The position numbers were made by a program, and so were the translations under genes. The notes below the pieces were generated by a model. It had not been told where the DNA came from and ran no database searches. It worked only from the letters and a program-made list of their open reading frames with translations. Positions 45,811 to 54,871 of a stretch of 60,921 bases of DNA are shown here, in pieces. Numbering within the stretch: position 1 is the first letter of the stretch; every line of letters starts with the position of its first letter. The stretch is from the NCBI RefSeq assembly GCF_900095305.1, contig NZ_FMDO01000052.1, positions 1 to 60,921 on the forward strand, written 5' to 3'. This DNA is from Proteiniborus sp. DW1 (GTDB taxonomy: Bacteria; Bacillota; Clostridia; Tissierellales; Proteiniboraceae).

Positions 45811-46329
45811 TCATTTGGAAAATTTATTGTAGTTTTCTAGCCTCCAATAAATATACCTTTTGTCATGCCCTTGTATTTTAAAGCCTGCTCTTATAAGAAC
45901 CCTATGTGAAGGAATATTGTTATTTAGTGTCACTGCTATTATAGCACTAATATTAGGTTGTGAAAATGCCCATTTTGTAAGTGCTATTAATGCTTCTGTC
46001 ATATATCCCTTTCCTCTATACTCTTCTTCTAGGGCATAGCCTACTTCAATTTCTCCATGACTATTAGGCACATCCTTGAATCCTATTTCACCTACTATAC
46101 AGTGTTCATCTTTGAGCACTATTTGCCAGTAAGTATAATAAAGTAGATTTTCTTTATCTCTGTTTATATAATCTACTTTAATTTGATATATTCCTCTCAT
46201 CTTTTCAGTAAGTTGTTTTCCTGATACTCTTAACCCCAGTTTTCTTTCCATTTTAGATTTGTTTTCTATACAAAGTTTAAGGTCATCAGCAGTTAAAGGA
46301 ATTAGCTTTAATCTTTCTGTAGTTAGCAT
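45811..46329 (-). CDS. GNAT-family N-acetyltransferase (RimJ/RimL-like)
   Basis: The 172-aa protein begins MLTTERLKLIPLTADDLKLC, typical of RimJ/RimL acetyltransferases. It includes GEIGFKDVPNSHGEIEVGYALEEEYRGKGYMTEA, whose last part is the acetyl-CoA-binding loop, and LIRAGFKIQGHDKRYIYW at the end. The upstream in-frame ATG is without a site; TAAGGAG lies before the ATG at 46327-46329. The acceptor is not predictable. It is the first gene of the GNAT-lepB-DnaJ-like group. Confidence 0.88.
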   Translation of the reverse strand: MLTTERLKLIPLTADDLKLCIENKSKMERKLGLRVSGKQLTEKMRGIYQIKVDYINRDKENLLYYTYWQIVLKDEHCIVGEIGFKDVPNSHGEIEVGYALEEEYRGKGYMTEALIALTKWAFSQPNISAIIAVTLNNNIPSHRVLIRAGFKIQGHDKRYIYWRLENYNKFSK

Positions 46330-46775
46330 ATCTATTCTCCTTACCCCCATTTGTACTTATGTATATAATTGCTTTGATATAAAGTATAATATGCTACATG
46401 AAAGCTTTTAGCACTTAATATTCTCTATTTTATTTCACTTACCTTTTTTATGGGGATTCCTAGAAATAACTTTATGTCATCTTTATGCTACATGAGAAGA
46501 ATTACATCTATAATGAGTTTTATTTGAACAGATACTGACAATAATGATTATAACATGATAGCAGCTATTTAGTGAAGCTTTTTAATTAGTCCCTTATAAA
46601 TCCATATATCTATCATACTTCATAGCAATAGAGTAAATGTTAGTGATATAATTACAATAGTAAGACAAAATGTAAATCAATCATTTATTTTATGTGTATC
46701 TTTAATATTTTTGATTTTTATGTTATTATTAATTCAGTTGTATTTTCGATTATGAAAGGAGTTTAAAATTAAAAA
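46330..46775. other. Intergenic region, divergent, without gene
   Basis: This 445-base AT-rich stretch separates the divergent GNAT and CNNM genes and must contain both promoters, but no candidate is clearly better than others. TATGCTACATGA occurs twice (about 46389 and 46484). I find no ORF with a ribosome-binding site, no riboswitch and no family A or B repeat. Confidence 0.45.
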
Positions 46776-48110
46776 ATGATGGAAGAACCTGAACCCTCGA
46801 ATATAACTTCACAACTTATATTAATGGTCATATTGACATTACTCAATGCATTTTTTGCATCTGCTGAGATGGCTATAGTCTCATTAAATAAAAATAAGAT
46901 GAAATTATTGGCAGATGAAGGGAACAAAAAAGCTAAACTTTTAATTAAGCTAACTGAAGAGCCCACTAAGTTTTTATCTACTATTCAAGTAGGTATTACA
47001 TTAGCTGGATTTCTAAATAGTGCTTTTGCAGCTACTGGAATATCTGACGACTTAGCTCAATACCTAAAACAGTTTAATATTCCTTATAGCAAAGAAATAG
47101 CTTTAGTATTAGTTACTATTGTTTTATCCTATATTACACTAGTATTTGGAGAGTTATTTCCAAAGAGAATAGCTTTACAAAAATCAGAAGCCATAGCAAT
47201 GTTTGCAGTAAAACCTATATTCTATACTTCTAAAATAGCTGCACCATTTGTAAAGCTATTAACTGTATCAACTTCTATATTGATAAAAATAACAGGACTT
47301 GAAAAAGATGGCTTAGATGAAAAGGTATCAAGAGAAGAAATAAGGTCCTTAGTAGAGGCTGGACAAGAGCATGGTGCAATTAATGCCATTGAAAAGGAAA
47401 TGATAAATAGTATATTTGAGTTTGACAATAAATCAGCCTATGAAGTCATGACTCCAAGAACCGAAGTATACTTAATTGATATAAAAACACCATTAAGTGA
47501 ATACTTAGACGACCTAATAGAAGAAAGATATTCTAGAATTCCTGTGTATGAAGAGGATACTGATAATATTATTGGTATTTTATATATGAAGGATTTTCTA
47601 GTAGAAGCTAGGAAGCATGGCTTTGAAAATGTCAATATAAGAGGTATATTGCATGCACCTTACTTCGTTCCTGAAACTAAAAATATCGATGAATTATTTA
47701 GAGAACTTCAGAGTTCCAAGAAGCACATTGCTATATTAATCAATGAATATGGTGGATTTTCAGGAATAGTCTCTATAGAAGATCTTATTGAAGAAGTCAT
47801 GGGGAATATTGAGGATGAATATGATGACGATGGACCAGAAATAAAAAAAATTGACAATAATACTTATTTAGTAGATGGTATGCTTCAATTAAGTAAATTT
47901 AGTGACTTTTTTGATTTAGATATAGAAAATAAAGACTATGAAACCATAGGTGGATTAATTATTGACCTACTTGGACGAATTCCAAAAGATGTTGAGGAAG
48001 ATGTTATTGAGTACTATAACTTAGTATTCAAGATAGAGAAAGTAAAAGAAAAAAGAATTGAGAGAATTAAAGTATATGTAAAAGATAAAGTTGAATTAGA
48101 TGATATTTAA
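46776..48110 (+). CDS. CNNM/CorC-type transporter (HlyC/CorC, DUF21-CBS)
   Basis: The 444-aa protein has the N-terminal DUF21/CNNM membrane domain (helices at about 10-32, 60-80, 95-115 and 140-160, with NAFFASAEMAIVSLNKNKM). Two CBS domains follow (MTPRTEVYLIDIKTPLSEYLDDLIEERYSRIPVYE and IDELFRELQSSKKHIAILINEYGG), and then a CorC/HlyC C-terminal domain. Family members move Mg2+ or Co2+; haemolysin labels are historical. The start ATG lies 13-14 bases from GGAG, longer than usual, so its 5' end is less certain. Confidence 0.93.
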   Translation: MMEEPEPSNITSQLILMVILTLLNAFFASAEMAIVSLNKNKMKLLADEGNKKAKLLIKLTEEPTKFLSTIQVGITLAGFLNSAFAATGISDDLAQYLKQFNIPYSKEIALVLVTIVLSYITLVFGELFPKRIALQKSEAIAMFAVKPIFYTSKIAAPFVKLLTVSTSILIKITGLEKDGLDEKVSREEIRSLVEAGQEHGAINAIEKEMINSIFEFDNKSAYEVMTPRTEVYLIDIKTPLSEYLDDLIEERYSRIPVYEEDTDNIIGILYMKDFLVEARKHGFENVNIRGILHAPYFVPETKNIDELFRELQSSKKHIAILINEYGGFSGIVSIEDLIEEVMGNIEDEYDDDGPEIKKIDNNTYLVDGMLQLSKFSDFFDLDIENKDYETIGGLIIDLLGRIPKDVEEDVIEYYNLVFKIEKVKEKRIERIKVYVKDKVELDDI

Positions 48111-48277
48111 TTGAATGTACTCTACTTAAGTATTTTCGCTTACTGTTCTTCTATTTTGACTTTTTTCCAAAAGTATCAAACGATATTCCTTGTCTTGTAA
48201 TAATTAAATTATAAGGTTATACAGCTTTCAATTTAATTGTTTAGTAAAAAACTATGTAGATTTTTAAAAAATTAATG

Positions 48278-48306
48278 TTGACATATTTTATCTATGATAG
48301 TAATAT
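48278..48306 (+). promoter_or_regulatory. Promoter of the met operon
   Basis: TTGACA (48278-48283) and TAATAT (48301-48306) have a 17-base spacer and sit directly upstream of the tandem riboswitches. Confidence 0.85.
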
Positions 48307-48326
48307 ATTAATCACAAGTAAATATT

Positions 48327-48416
48327 TATTATCAAGAGTTAGGGTAGAGAGTTAGCTCGTTGACCCTATACCAACCTGTTGGTATCCAATAAGGTGGTTC
48401 TGCTAACATCGATAAT
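48327..48416 (+). promoter_or_regulatory. SAM-clan-like variant element, upstream of the SAM-I riboswitch
   Basis: A long P1 pairs TTATC...GATAA and GTTAG...CTAAC. P2 pairs GGGT with ACCC and has GA/TGA bulges like the kink-turn of SAM-I. P3 is TACCAA/TTGGTA, followed by AAGGTGGTTC, comparable with AAGGTGCTAATTCC of SAM-I. The L2 loop GTTAG could pair with the downstream CTAAC as a pseudoknot. The element lacks the canonical GAUGAAACC and GCAACC core, so it is a variant or distant relative rather than an ordinary S-box. Its ligand is not proved. It is followed by its own terminator. Confidence 0.55.
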
Positions 48417-48431
48417 ACGGATTAAGATCAT

Positions 48432-48466
48432 AATCCTCCCTAAAGATGTTAGGGAGGATTTTTTTA
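48432..48466 (+). terminator. Terminator of the upstream riboswitch element
   Basis: AATCCTCCCTAA and TTAGGGAGGATT (12-bp perfect stem, 5-base loop) followed by TTTTT. Confidence 0.9.
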
Positions 48467-48471
48467 TATCA

Positions 48472-48574
48472 TTCTTATCAAGAGAGGTTGAGGGACTGGC
48501 CCAATGAAACCCAGCAACAGCCAGTATACTGGAAATGTGCTAATTCCTGCAGCTATAAGCTGAGAGATAAGAAG
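48472..48574 (+). promoter_or_regulatory. SAM-I (S-box) riboswitch of the met operon
   Basis: The conserved core is present: TATCAAGAGAGGTTGAGGGA, CTGGCCCAATGAAACCCAGC, then AACAG, AAATGTGCTAATTCCTGCAGC and GAGATAAGAA. P1 pairs TTCTTATC (48472-48479) with GATAAGAA (48566-48573). High SAM should lead to termination at 48605-48636. It precedes the methionine operon, as expected. Confidence 0.97.
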
Positions 48575-48604
48575 GCTAATCAATATATGCTTATATCTAT
48601 ATTG

Positions 48605-48636
48605 AAAGCACTTCTTATCATTAGAAGTGCTTTTTA
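48605..48636 (+). terminator. Terminator of the SAM-I riboswitch
   Basis: GCACTTCT (48608-48615) and AGAAGTGC (48623-48630), with A and T extensions and TTTTTATTAT after it, just before the ribosome-binding site of metY. Confidence 0.88.
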
Positions 48637-48657
48637 TTATGAAAAGGAGGAAAATGT

Positions 48658-49935
48658 ATGAACAGAAATTGGAGAAAGTCTACCCTATGTGTACAAGGAG
48701 GATACTCCCCAAAAGTTGGAGAACCTAGAGTTCTTCCTATCTATCAAAGTACTACCTACAAATATGATGACCCTGAAAAACTTGCTCATATCTTTGACTT
48801 AAAAGAAGAAGGTCACATATATTCTAGAATCAGCAACCCTACAGTCAGTGCTTTTGAAGAAAAAATTGCTCAGCTCGAAGGAGGAGTTGGGGCTCTTGCA
48901 ACTTCTTCTGGTCAAGCAGCCATTACTTTAGCAATACTTAATATTTGTAGCCAAAATGAGCACATCCTTGCATTATCAACATTATATGGAGGAACCCATA
49001 CTCTTTTTTCAGCAACATTAAAAAAATTAGGTATAGAGGTGACATTTGTAGAGCCAACACTTAGTATTGAAGAAATACTAAGCTGCGCCAAGCTAAATAC
49101 AAAAGCAATTTATGCAGAAACTATTGGAAACCCTGCTCTTAATGTACTTGATTTTGAGAAATTCTCCAGTGTTGCAAAAAAACTTGATGTACCATTAATA
49201 ATAGATAATACTTTTGCAACACCTTACCTATGTCAACCTTTTAAGTACGGAGCAAATATAATAATTCACTCTGCAACAAAGTACATTGATGGCCATGCAA
49301 ATAATGTTGGTGGAATCATTGTTGATGGAGGCAATTTTAATTGGAACAATGGAAAGTACCCCGAATTAACTGAACCTGACCAAAGCTATCATGGAATAAA
49401 ATACTATGAAGAGTTTAAGGAAAAAGCTTTTATTGCTAAAACAAGATCTCAGTTGCTAAGAGATATAGGCTGTACCTTAAGCCCATTTAATGCTTTCATG
49501 TTAAATATTGGCTTAGAAACTCTTCACTTAAGAATGGAAAGGCATAGTGAAAATGCATTAAAACTTGCAGAGTATTTAGATTTACACGAAAAAGTATCTT
49601 GGGTAAATTATCCTGGGTTAAGGACTCACTCAGACCATAAATTGGCTCAAAAGTACTTACCTAATGGAGCAAGTGGTATACTTACTTTTGGCCTAAAAGG
49701 CGGGAAGGATGCAGCTAAAAAACTTATGACTAAACTAAATCTGGTTGCCTTAGTAGTACACGTAGGAGATGCAAGAACATCAATACTGCATCCTGCCACA
49801 ACTACTCACAAACAGCTTAGCTATGAAGATTTGAAAAAATCTGGTGTATCAGAAGATATGATAAGAGTATCCGTGGGCATAGAAGCTATCGATGATATAA
49901 TAGATGACTTCCAGAGAGCACTAAATTTGGTTTAA
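48658..49935 (+). CDS. metY: O-acetylhomoserine sulfhydrylase (MetY)
   Basis: MetY converts O-acetylhomoserine plus sulfide to homocysteine (PLP-dependent). The 425-aa protein shows STTYKYDDPEKLAHIF, SRISNPTVSAFEEKIA and LEGGVGALATSSGQAA. The PLP-Lys lies in IIHSATKYIDGHAN near residue 215, and HVGDARTSILHPATTTHKQLS is near the C-terminus, with the long insertion typical of MetY. RBS AAAGGAGG lies 7 bases before the ATG. First gene of the SAM-riboswitch operon; the Glu-type MetA downstream supplies its acetylated substrate. Confidence 0.95.
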   Translation: MNRNWRKSTLCVQGGYSPKVGEPRVLPIYQSTTYKYDDPEKLAHIFDLKEEGHIYSRISNPTVSAFEEKIAQLEGGVGALATSSGQAAITLAILNICSQNEHILALSTLYGGTHTLFSATLKKLGIEVTFVEPTLSIEEILSCAKLNTKAIYAETIGNPALNVLDFEKFSSVAKKLDVPLIIDNTFATPYLCQPFKYGANIIIHSATKYIDGHANNVGGIIVDGGNFNWNNGKYPELTEPDQSYHGIKYYEEFKEKAFIAKTRSQLLRDIGCTLSPFNAFMLNIGLETLHLRMERHSENALKLAEYLDLHEKVSWVNYPGLRTHSDHKLAQKYLPNGASGILTFGLKGGKDAAKKLMTKLNLVALVVHVGDARTSILHPATTTHKQLSYEDLKKSGVSEDMIRVSVGIEAIDDIIDDFQRALNLV

Positions 49936-49946
49936 AGGTGATAAAT

Positions 49947-50837
49947 ATGAACAATTTTCAAAGAAAATTAAATAATCCTTTAAGTGATATTTCAGAAAAA
50001 AGGAATGCTAGAAGATCACATATCAATGTGTTAGAAAAAATACATATAGGGATTTTAAACCTAATGCCCAATAAAATTGAAACTGAGCATCAGTTTATAA
50101 ATATTTTTTCTCAGGTCCCATTTAATGTAGGTCTTCATTTTCTTAGGTTAGAATCCTATATACCAAAGAATTGTAGTATTGAATATTTGAGAAACTATTA
50201 CTTGTCCATAATGGATATAGATGAAGATACCTTAGATGGTTTGATTATAACGGGTGCACCTCTAGAAAATATGAAATTTGAAGAAGTCAAATATTGGGAT
50301 GAACTTACATCAATTATTGATTTCTCCAAAAAATATATAAAATCAACTATATACATATGCTGGGGAGCCATCGCAGGACTTTATTATAACTACAATATAC
50401 CAAAGCATAATGTAGAAGAGAAAATATTTGGTGTTTTTTCGCATGAAGTTCTTGATAAGAATAACAAGCTTATGAAAGGATTTGACGATGATTTTCTAGT
50501 TCCCCATTCTAGATACTTTTCAATTAATGAACAAGATATCAGGAGCAAAGAACAAAAACTTGATATTCTATCATCTAGCAAGGATTCAGGAACGCTTTTA
50601 GTTGCAAATAAGAATTTATCAGAAATTTATATAACTGGTCATTTAGAATATGGTGCAGAAACATTAAAAAAAGAATATGAAAGAGATATAAGGCTTGGAA
50701 AGGCTATTAAGGTTCCAGTGAATTATTTTAATAATGATAATATAAATTCACTTCCCAAAATGAAGTGGAATGCACACAGAACCCTTTTCTTTACAAACTG
50801 GCTATGTGAATGTCTAGTAAGGAGTGTGAATCAATAA
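49947..50837 (+). CDS. metA: Homoserine O-acetyltransferase (MetA family)
   Basis: MetA acylates homoserine, committing it to methionine. The 296-aa protein has the catalytic Cys in IYICWGAIAGLYYNY (near residue 138), His in VPHSRYFSINE and Glu in ITGHLEYGAETL. Family members transfer succinyl or acetyl according to the residue after GAPL/V: Gly in E. coli, Glu in Bacillus acetyltransferases. Here it is GAPLENMKF, with Glu, so an acetyltransferase is predicted, fitting MetY. An ATG at 49947 with AAAGGTG six bases upstream is preferred to the GTG at 49938. Confidence 0.94.
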   Translation: MNNFQRKLNNPLSDISEKRNARRSHINVLEKIHIGILNLMPNKIETEHQFINIFSQVPFNVGLHFLRLESYIPKNCSIEYLRNYYLSIMDIDEDTLDGLIITGAPLENMKFEEVKYWDELTSIIDFSKKYIKSTIYICWGAIAGLYYNYNIPKHNVEEKIFGVFSHEVLDKNNKLMKGFDDDFLVPHSRYFSINEQDIRSKEQKLDILSSSKDSGTLLVANKNLSEIYITGHLEYGAETLKKEYERDIRLGKAIKVPVNYFNNDNINSLPKMKWNAHRTLFFTNWLCECLVRSVNQ

Positions 50838-52097
50838 ATGATTAATATTGGACTTATGGGATTAGGTACTGTTGGATCAGGTGTATATGAGATTATCAGT
50901 AGAAAAAGAACTATTTTTGAAGATAAATTCGGTCACAGCATAAAAATCAAAAAGATATTAGTCAAAGATGTAAACAAAAGTAGACAAATAGACTTTAATA
51001 AGAGCTTACTTACAATAAACCCAAGTGACATATTGGACGATCCTGAAATTGATATAGTTGTAGAAGTAATGAGTGATAAAAGGCTTGCTTATGATTATTT
51101 GAAATATGCGTTGAAAAAAAGAAAGCATGTCGTTACCGCAAACAAGGCAGTAGTGGCTTCCAATATGTATGAGTTTCTGAACCTAGCAGAAAAAAATAAA
51201 AGAGCCTTCCTTTATGAAGCTAGTGTCGGTGGAGGAATACCAATAATTAGACCACTAATCCAAGAAGTTAATATAAATGATATTTGCGAAATTGAAGGTA
51301 TATTAAATGGCACTACCAACTATATTCTCACAAAAATGTATGATGAAGAAGTTTCTTTTCATGAAGCCCTAAAAACAGCACAGAAAAAGGGATATGCTGA
51401 ATTCGATCCTACTGATGATATAAAGGGATACGATACTTCTAGAAAACTATCCATAATATCAACTATTGCATTTCATCAAGTAGTTAGTCCTGATTACATA
51501 GCTTGTCGAGGAATAGATAAGATAAGCATAGCAGACATAAGTGCCTTTAAAGAACTTAACCTGGTTCCTAAGCTCATTGGTAAAGCTAAAATCGAAAATA
51601 ATATTATTCATGCAAGTGTGGAACCAGTGTTAGTAAATAAAAATTCTTTCTACTTTAACGTAAGGGATGCCTTTAATATTATTTCTCTAAAGGGTGCAAA
51701 CACAGGTGAACTACTTTTCTACGGGCTTGGTGCTGGTAAGGCTCCAACTGCCAACTCTGTAGTTCTAGATATACTAAATATTGTAAAGAATACGCACAAA
51801 AACGAGAAAATCACTCTAAAGAATTCTTCTAGGAAAAGTACATATCCAATTTTTGATGGTAGTTACTACTTTAGGTTTTCTTCGAATAATGAAAGGGATC
51901 TTGACTACATATTAGATGGGATATCCTCGTCTTGTTCAAAGTATAACATAGTCAGTAAATCTAAGGACCTAATTATTATTTTTGATTGGATCTCTAAGAA
52001 GGCTATAAGTAAAATCATCAGAATGACTAAGTCTAAAGTGCATATGAGTTGCTTCCATTCAAGAATAGAAGCAGGAGAGGGGCGCTTAGTACAATGA
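50838..52097 (+). CDS. hom: Homoserine dehydrogenase
   Basis: Hom reduces aspartate semialdehyde to homoserine. The 419-aa protein starts with the NAD(P)-binding GLMGLGTVGSGVYEI and has VVTANKAVVA. The catalytic section is YEASVGGGIPIIRPL, EIEGILNGTTNYILTKMYD and GYAEFDPTDDIKGYDTSRKL. A short C-terminal regulatory part of about 75 residues may be a shortened ACT-like domain. It starts immediately after the metA stop (TAAATG) and overlaps lysC by ATGA, so these three are translated as a unit. Confidence 0.96.
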   Translation: MINIGLMGLGTVGSGVYEIISRKRTIFEDKFGHSIKIKKILVKDVNKSRQIDFNKSLLTINPSDILDDPEIDIVVEVMSDKRLAYDYLKYALKKRKHVVTANKAVVASNMYEFLNLAEKNKRAFLYEASVGGGIPIIRPLIQEVNINDICEIEGILNGTTNYILTKMYDEEVSFHEALKTAQKKGYAEFDPTDDIKGYDTSRKLSIISTIAFHQVVSPDYIACRGIDKISIADISAFKELNLVPKLIGKAKIENNIIHASVEPVLVNKNSFYFNVRDAFNIISLKGANTGELLFYGLGAGKAPTANSVVLDILNIVKNTHKNEKITLKNSSRKSTYPIFDGSYYFRFSSNNERDLDYILDGISSSCSKYNIVSKSKDLIIIFDWISKKAISKIIRMTKSKVHMSCFHSRIEAGEGRLVQ

Positions 52098-53296
52098 ATT
52101 TAATCGTACAAAAATATGGGGGTTCTTCAATAAGTACTATTGAAAAAATTAAAAATGTTGCAAAAAAAATAAAGTCAAAAAAGGAAGATAACTACCATAT
52201 AATCGTTGTAGTCTCAGCCATGGGTAATACTACAGATAAGCTAATTAAATTATCTAAGCAGATATCTCCTTTACCTGATAAAAGAGAACTAGACGTACTA
52301 TTGTCAATTGGAGAGCAAAAAACCATAGCTTTATTAGCCATGGCACTAAAGGAGCTAGGCTTAGATGCTATTTCTTTAACAGGAGCACAAGCAAGGATCA
52401 TAACAGAAGGTGAACATACTAACTCAATAATTAAGGACCTGGACAAAAACATTATTCTAGAATACCTGCAGGAAGGAAAAGTTGTTATAATTACAGGCTT
52501 TCAAGGAGTAAACAGTAAAGGTGATATTACAACACTAGGCAGGGGAGGTTCTGATACATCTGCTGTTGCAATAGCAGGTAAATTAAACTGCCCTTGCGAG
52601 ATATATACTGATGTTGACGGAATATATTCTATAGATCCAAGATTATATCCTAATGCAAGGCAAATAGACTACATAAGTTATGATATGGTTCTAGCCTTAT
52701 CAACCTTAGGTGCAAAAGTCTTGGAAAAACGGGCCGTTCAATTAGCAAAACAACTCGAAGTTCCTATATACTTGGCATCTAGTATTACTGGTAACATTGG
52801 AACTACTATAAGGGGGGCAGAAACTGTGGAAGAATCAAAAATAGTTGGTTTAGCAGTGGATGAGAATTGTGCCATAATCACTATTGAAAGTACAAATAGC
52901 AATAAAGAAGAAATAATGAGCATCTTAAATTTATTGACACATTTAGGTATCGATATAAATACTATTAGTATTTCAAATGTTTCTAATGGATATATGAGTA
53001 TGTCCTTTATGTGCTCAAGAGATGATTATGGAATTGTTGACAGTATAGAAAAACTAATATGTGTACCAAGCAAGGACTTGAAGATTACAAAAGATGAAAA
53101 TTCCATGAAAATCTCACTCATAGGCTCAGGAATTAACAAGATAACTGATTATCATTCTATTCTACTCAAAATATTCTATTCCAATAATTTAATGATTAAA
53201 CACATAGCAAACAGCGAAACTTATACATCATATGTTGTAGACAAAGGTGATAAGAACAAGGTTATTAGTGATATAGCAACAGAATTCAATCTATAA
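52094..53296 (+). CDS. lysC: Aspartate kinase (monofunctional, LysC type)
   Basis: The first enzyme of the aspartate family pathway. The 400-aa protein begins LIVQKYGGSSISTIEKIKNV; ATP and aspartate sites lie in VVVSAMGNTTDKLI, LGRGGSDTSAVAIA and YTDVDGIYSIDPR. Two ACT domains fill the C-terminal 140 residues (IITIESTNSNKEEIMSILNL; MKISLIGSGINKITD). The open frame reaches back 15 codons into hom, but the ATG at 52094 overlaps hom by ATGA and is the obvious start. Location in the SAM-riboswitch operon suggests a methionine-specific isozyme. No asd gene is seen here. Confidence 0.96.
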   Translation: MNLIVQKYGGSSISTIEKIKNVAKKIKSKKEDNYHIIVVVSAMGNTTDKLIKLSKQISPLPDKRELDVLLSIGEQKTIALLAMALKELGLDAISLTGAQARIITEGEHTNSIIKDLDKNIILEYLQEGKVVIITGFQGVNSKGDITTLGRGGSDTSAVAIAGKLNCPCEIYTDVDGIYSIDPRLYPNARQIDYISYDMVLALSTLGAKVLEKRAVQLAKQLEVPIYLASSITGNIGTTIRGAETVEESKIVGLAVDENCAIITIESTNSNKEEIMSILNLLTHLGIDINTISISNVSNGYMSMSFMCSRDDYGIVDSIEKLICVPSKDLKITKDENSMKISLIGSGINKITDYHSILLKIFYSNNLMIKHIANSETYTSYVVDKGDKNKVISDIATEFNL

Positions 53297-53308
53297 GGGG
53301 GAAGTACA

Positions 53309-54202
53309 TTGTTCATAAGGGATATTTTTTCTAAAAAGAGACCTGTATTGTCTTTTGAGGTTTTTCCTCCAAAGAAGGGTTTACCCGTTGATATAGTATA
53401 TGATACTATTGAAGGAATAAAAGTACTAAATCCAGATTTTATTAGTGTTACTTATGGTGCTGGTGGTAGTAGCAAGGATAGAACTGTGGAAATAGCTTCT
53501 ACAATCAAAAATAAGTATAAAATTGAAGCCCTAGCTCATTTAACATGTTATAGTTCTACTAAAAAAAATACAGAAGAAATTCTAAAAGAGTTAAAAAGAA
53601 ATAATATAAAAAATATCTTGGCATTAAGAGGAGACCCACCTATCGATGCGCATAGTGAAGAAAGAGAATATATATACGCTAAAGATTTAATTAATCACAT
53701 AAAACAGGTTGGTGGCTTCTCTATAGCTGCAGCCTGCTATCCTGAAGGGCATATTGAGTGTAAAAGCTTGGCTAAGGACATTGGATATCTTTCAGAAAAA
53801 GTACATGCTGGTGTAGATTTTCTAATTACTCAACTGTTTTTCGATAATGAAAAATTGTTTCAATATAAAAATAAATTAGCAAAGAGAAATATCAATATTC
53901 CAGTAGTGGCGGGCATAATGCCTGTCCTTAATAAAAATCAAATAAACAGAATGGTTTCTCTCTCTGGAGCTACTCTGCCCAAAAAATTTGTAAGGATTCT
54001 AGATAAATATGAACATAATCCTAAAGCTTTAAAGGAAGCAGGAATAGCTTATGCCACAGAGCAAATAATCGATTTACTATCATGGGGAATAGATGGTATC
54101 CATCTATATACTATGAATAAACCAGAAGTAGCTAATACTATTATTAGGAATCTCCTTGAAATACGAGATGCTGTTACAGAGGAAAAAATATCTAATGAGT
54201 AA
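53309..54202 (+). CDS. metF: Methylenetetrahydrofolate reductase
   Basis: MetF makes 5-methyltetrahydrofolate, the methyl donor for MetH. The 297-aa protein has LSFEVFPPKKG near residue 14, FISVTYGAGGSSKDRTVEIA, the folate and FAD segments HLTCYSSTKKNTEEIL and ILALRGDPP, FSIAAACYPEGH and DFLITQLFFDNE. The start is TTG at 53309, 7 bases after AAGGGGG. It may use a partner protein for reduction in anaerobes; none is seen adjacent. Confidence 0.96.
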   Translation: MFIRDIFSKKRPVLSFEVFPPKKGLPVDIVYDTIEGIKVLNPDFISVTYGAGGSSKDRTVEIASTIKNKYKIEALAHLTCYSSTKKNTEEILKELKRNNIKNILALRGDPPIDAHSEEREYIYAKDLINHIKQVGGFSIAAACYPEGHIECKSLAKDIGYLSEKVHAGVDFLITQLFFDNEKLFQYKNKLAKRNINIPVVAGIMPVLNKNQINRMVSLSGATLPKKFVRILDKYEHNPKALKEAGIAYATEQIIDLLSWGIDGIHLYTMNKPEVANTIIRNLLEIRDAVTEEKISNE

Positions 54203-54221
54203 ATTGAATTAGGTGGTATAC

Positions 54222-54866
54222 ATGTATATAGATAAAAAAGAGGTTTTAAGATATTTAGGTATTAGTATAAGCAATATCATCCATAGACATGATGATTATA
54301 TTCAGGACTGCATTGATGAAATATTAAAGATTGCCAACCCTAAGCATATATATAAATTTTATGATATAAGCCATGAATGTGATTATATATCAATCAATGA
54401 TACGAATATGAAGTTAAAAGGAAAAAGTATAGCAAAACATCTTAATAACTGTACAAGGTGTGTCCTACTAGGAATTACTTTAGGAATTAGCATAGACAAG
54501 AGAATAGAATACTACAAAACACATGATTTAACTAGAAGTTTAACACTAGATGCCTGTGCTACTGCCTTAATAGAAAATATTTGTAACCATATTCAAGAAG
54601 AAATCAGAAAAATAGCTAAAGAAAACTATGGTTGTAATATCACTTCAAGATATAGCTCTGGCTATGGTGATTTACCATTAAGCCTTCAATCAACTATGCT
54701 AAGAGTTTTACAGGCTGATAAAATAGGGTTAACAGTTACTGAGCAATTTATAATGATACCTAGAAAATCTATAACAGCCATTATAGGTTTAAGCAATAAT
54801 AACTATTCTGAAAAAGGATGTATGAGTTGTGACAGATATGAAGACTGTAGATATAGAAAGGAGTAA
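54222..54866 (+). CDS. Methionine synthase reactivation protein (MetH activation domain)
   Basis: In E. coli MetH a C-terminal AdoMet-binding domain reactivates oxidised cobalamin. Here the domain is a separate 214-aa protein. It shows SRYSSGYGDLPLSLQ and MIPRKSITAIIGLSNNN, diagnostic of that family, with an N-terminal region DKKEVLRYLGI typical of the free-standing clostridial form. Four cysteines at the C-terminus (GCMSCDRYEDCRY, plus TRCVL earlier) may hold a metal or cluster. The ATG at 54222 is preceded by TTAGGTGG. It lies just before metH, which lacks this domain. Confidence 0.93.
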   Translation: MYIDKKEVLRYLGISISNIIHRHDDYIQDCIDEILKIANPKHIYKFYDISHECDYISINDTNMKLKGKSIAKHLNNCTRCVLLGITLGISIDKRIEYYKTHDLTRSLTLDACATALIENICNHIQEEIRKIAKENYGCNITSRYSSGYGDLPLSLQSTMLRVLQADKIGLTVTEQFIMIPRKSITAIIGLSNNNYSEKGCMSCDRYEDCRYRKE

Positions 54867-54871
54867 TACTT

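Noticed and set aside
48446-48661. 71-codon open frame across the second riboswitch
   Set aside because: It spans the SAM-I aptamer and terminator, lacks a ribosome-binding site, and the peptide is not protein-like.
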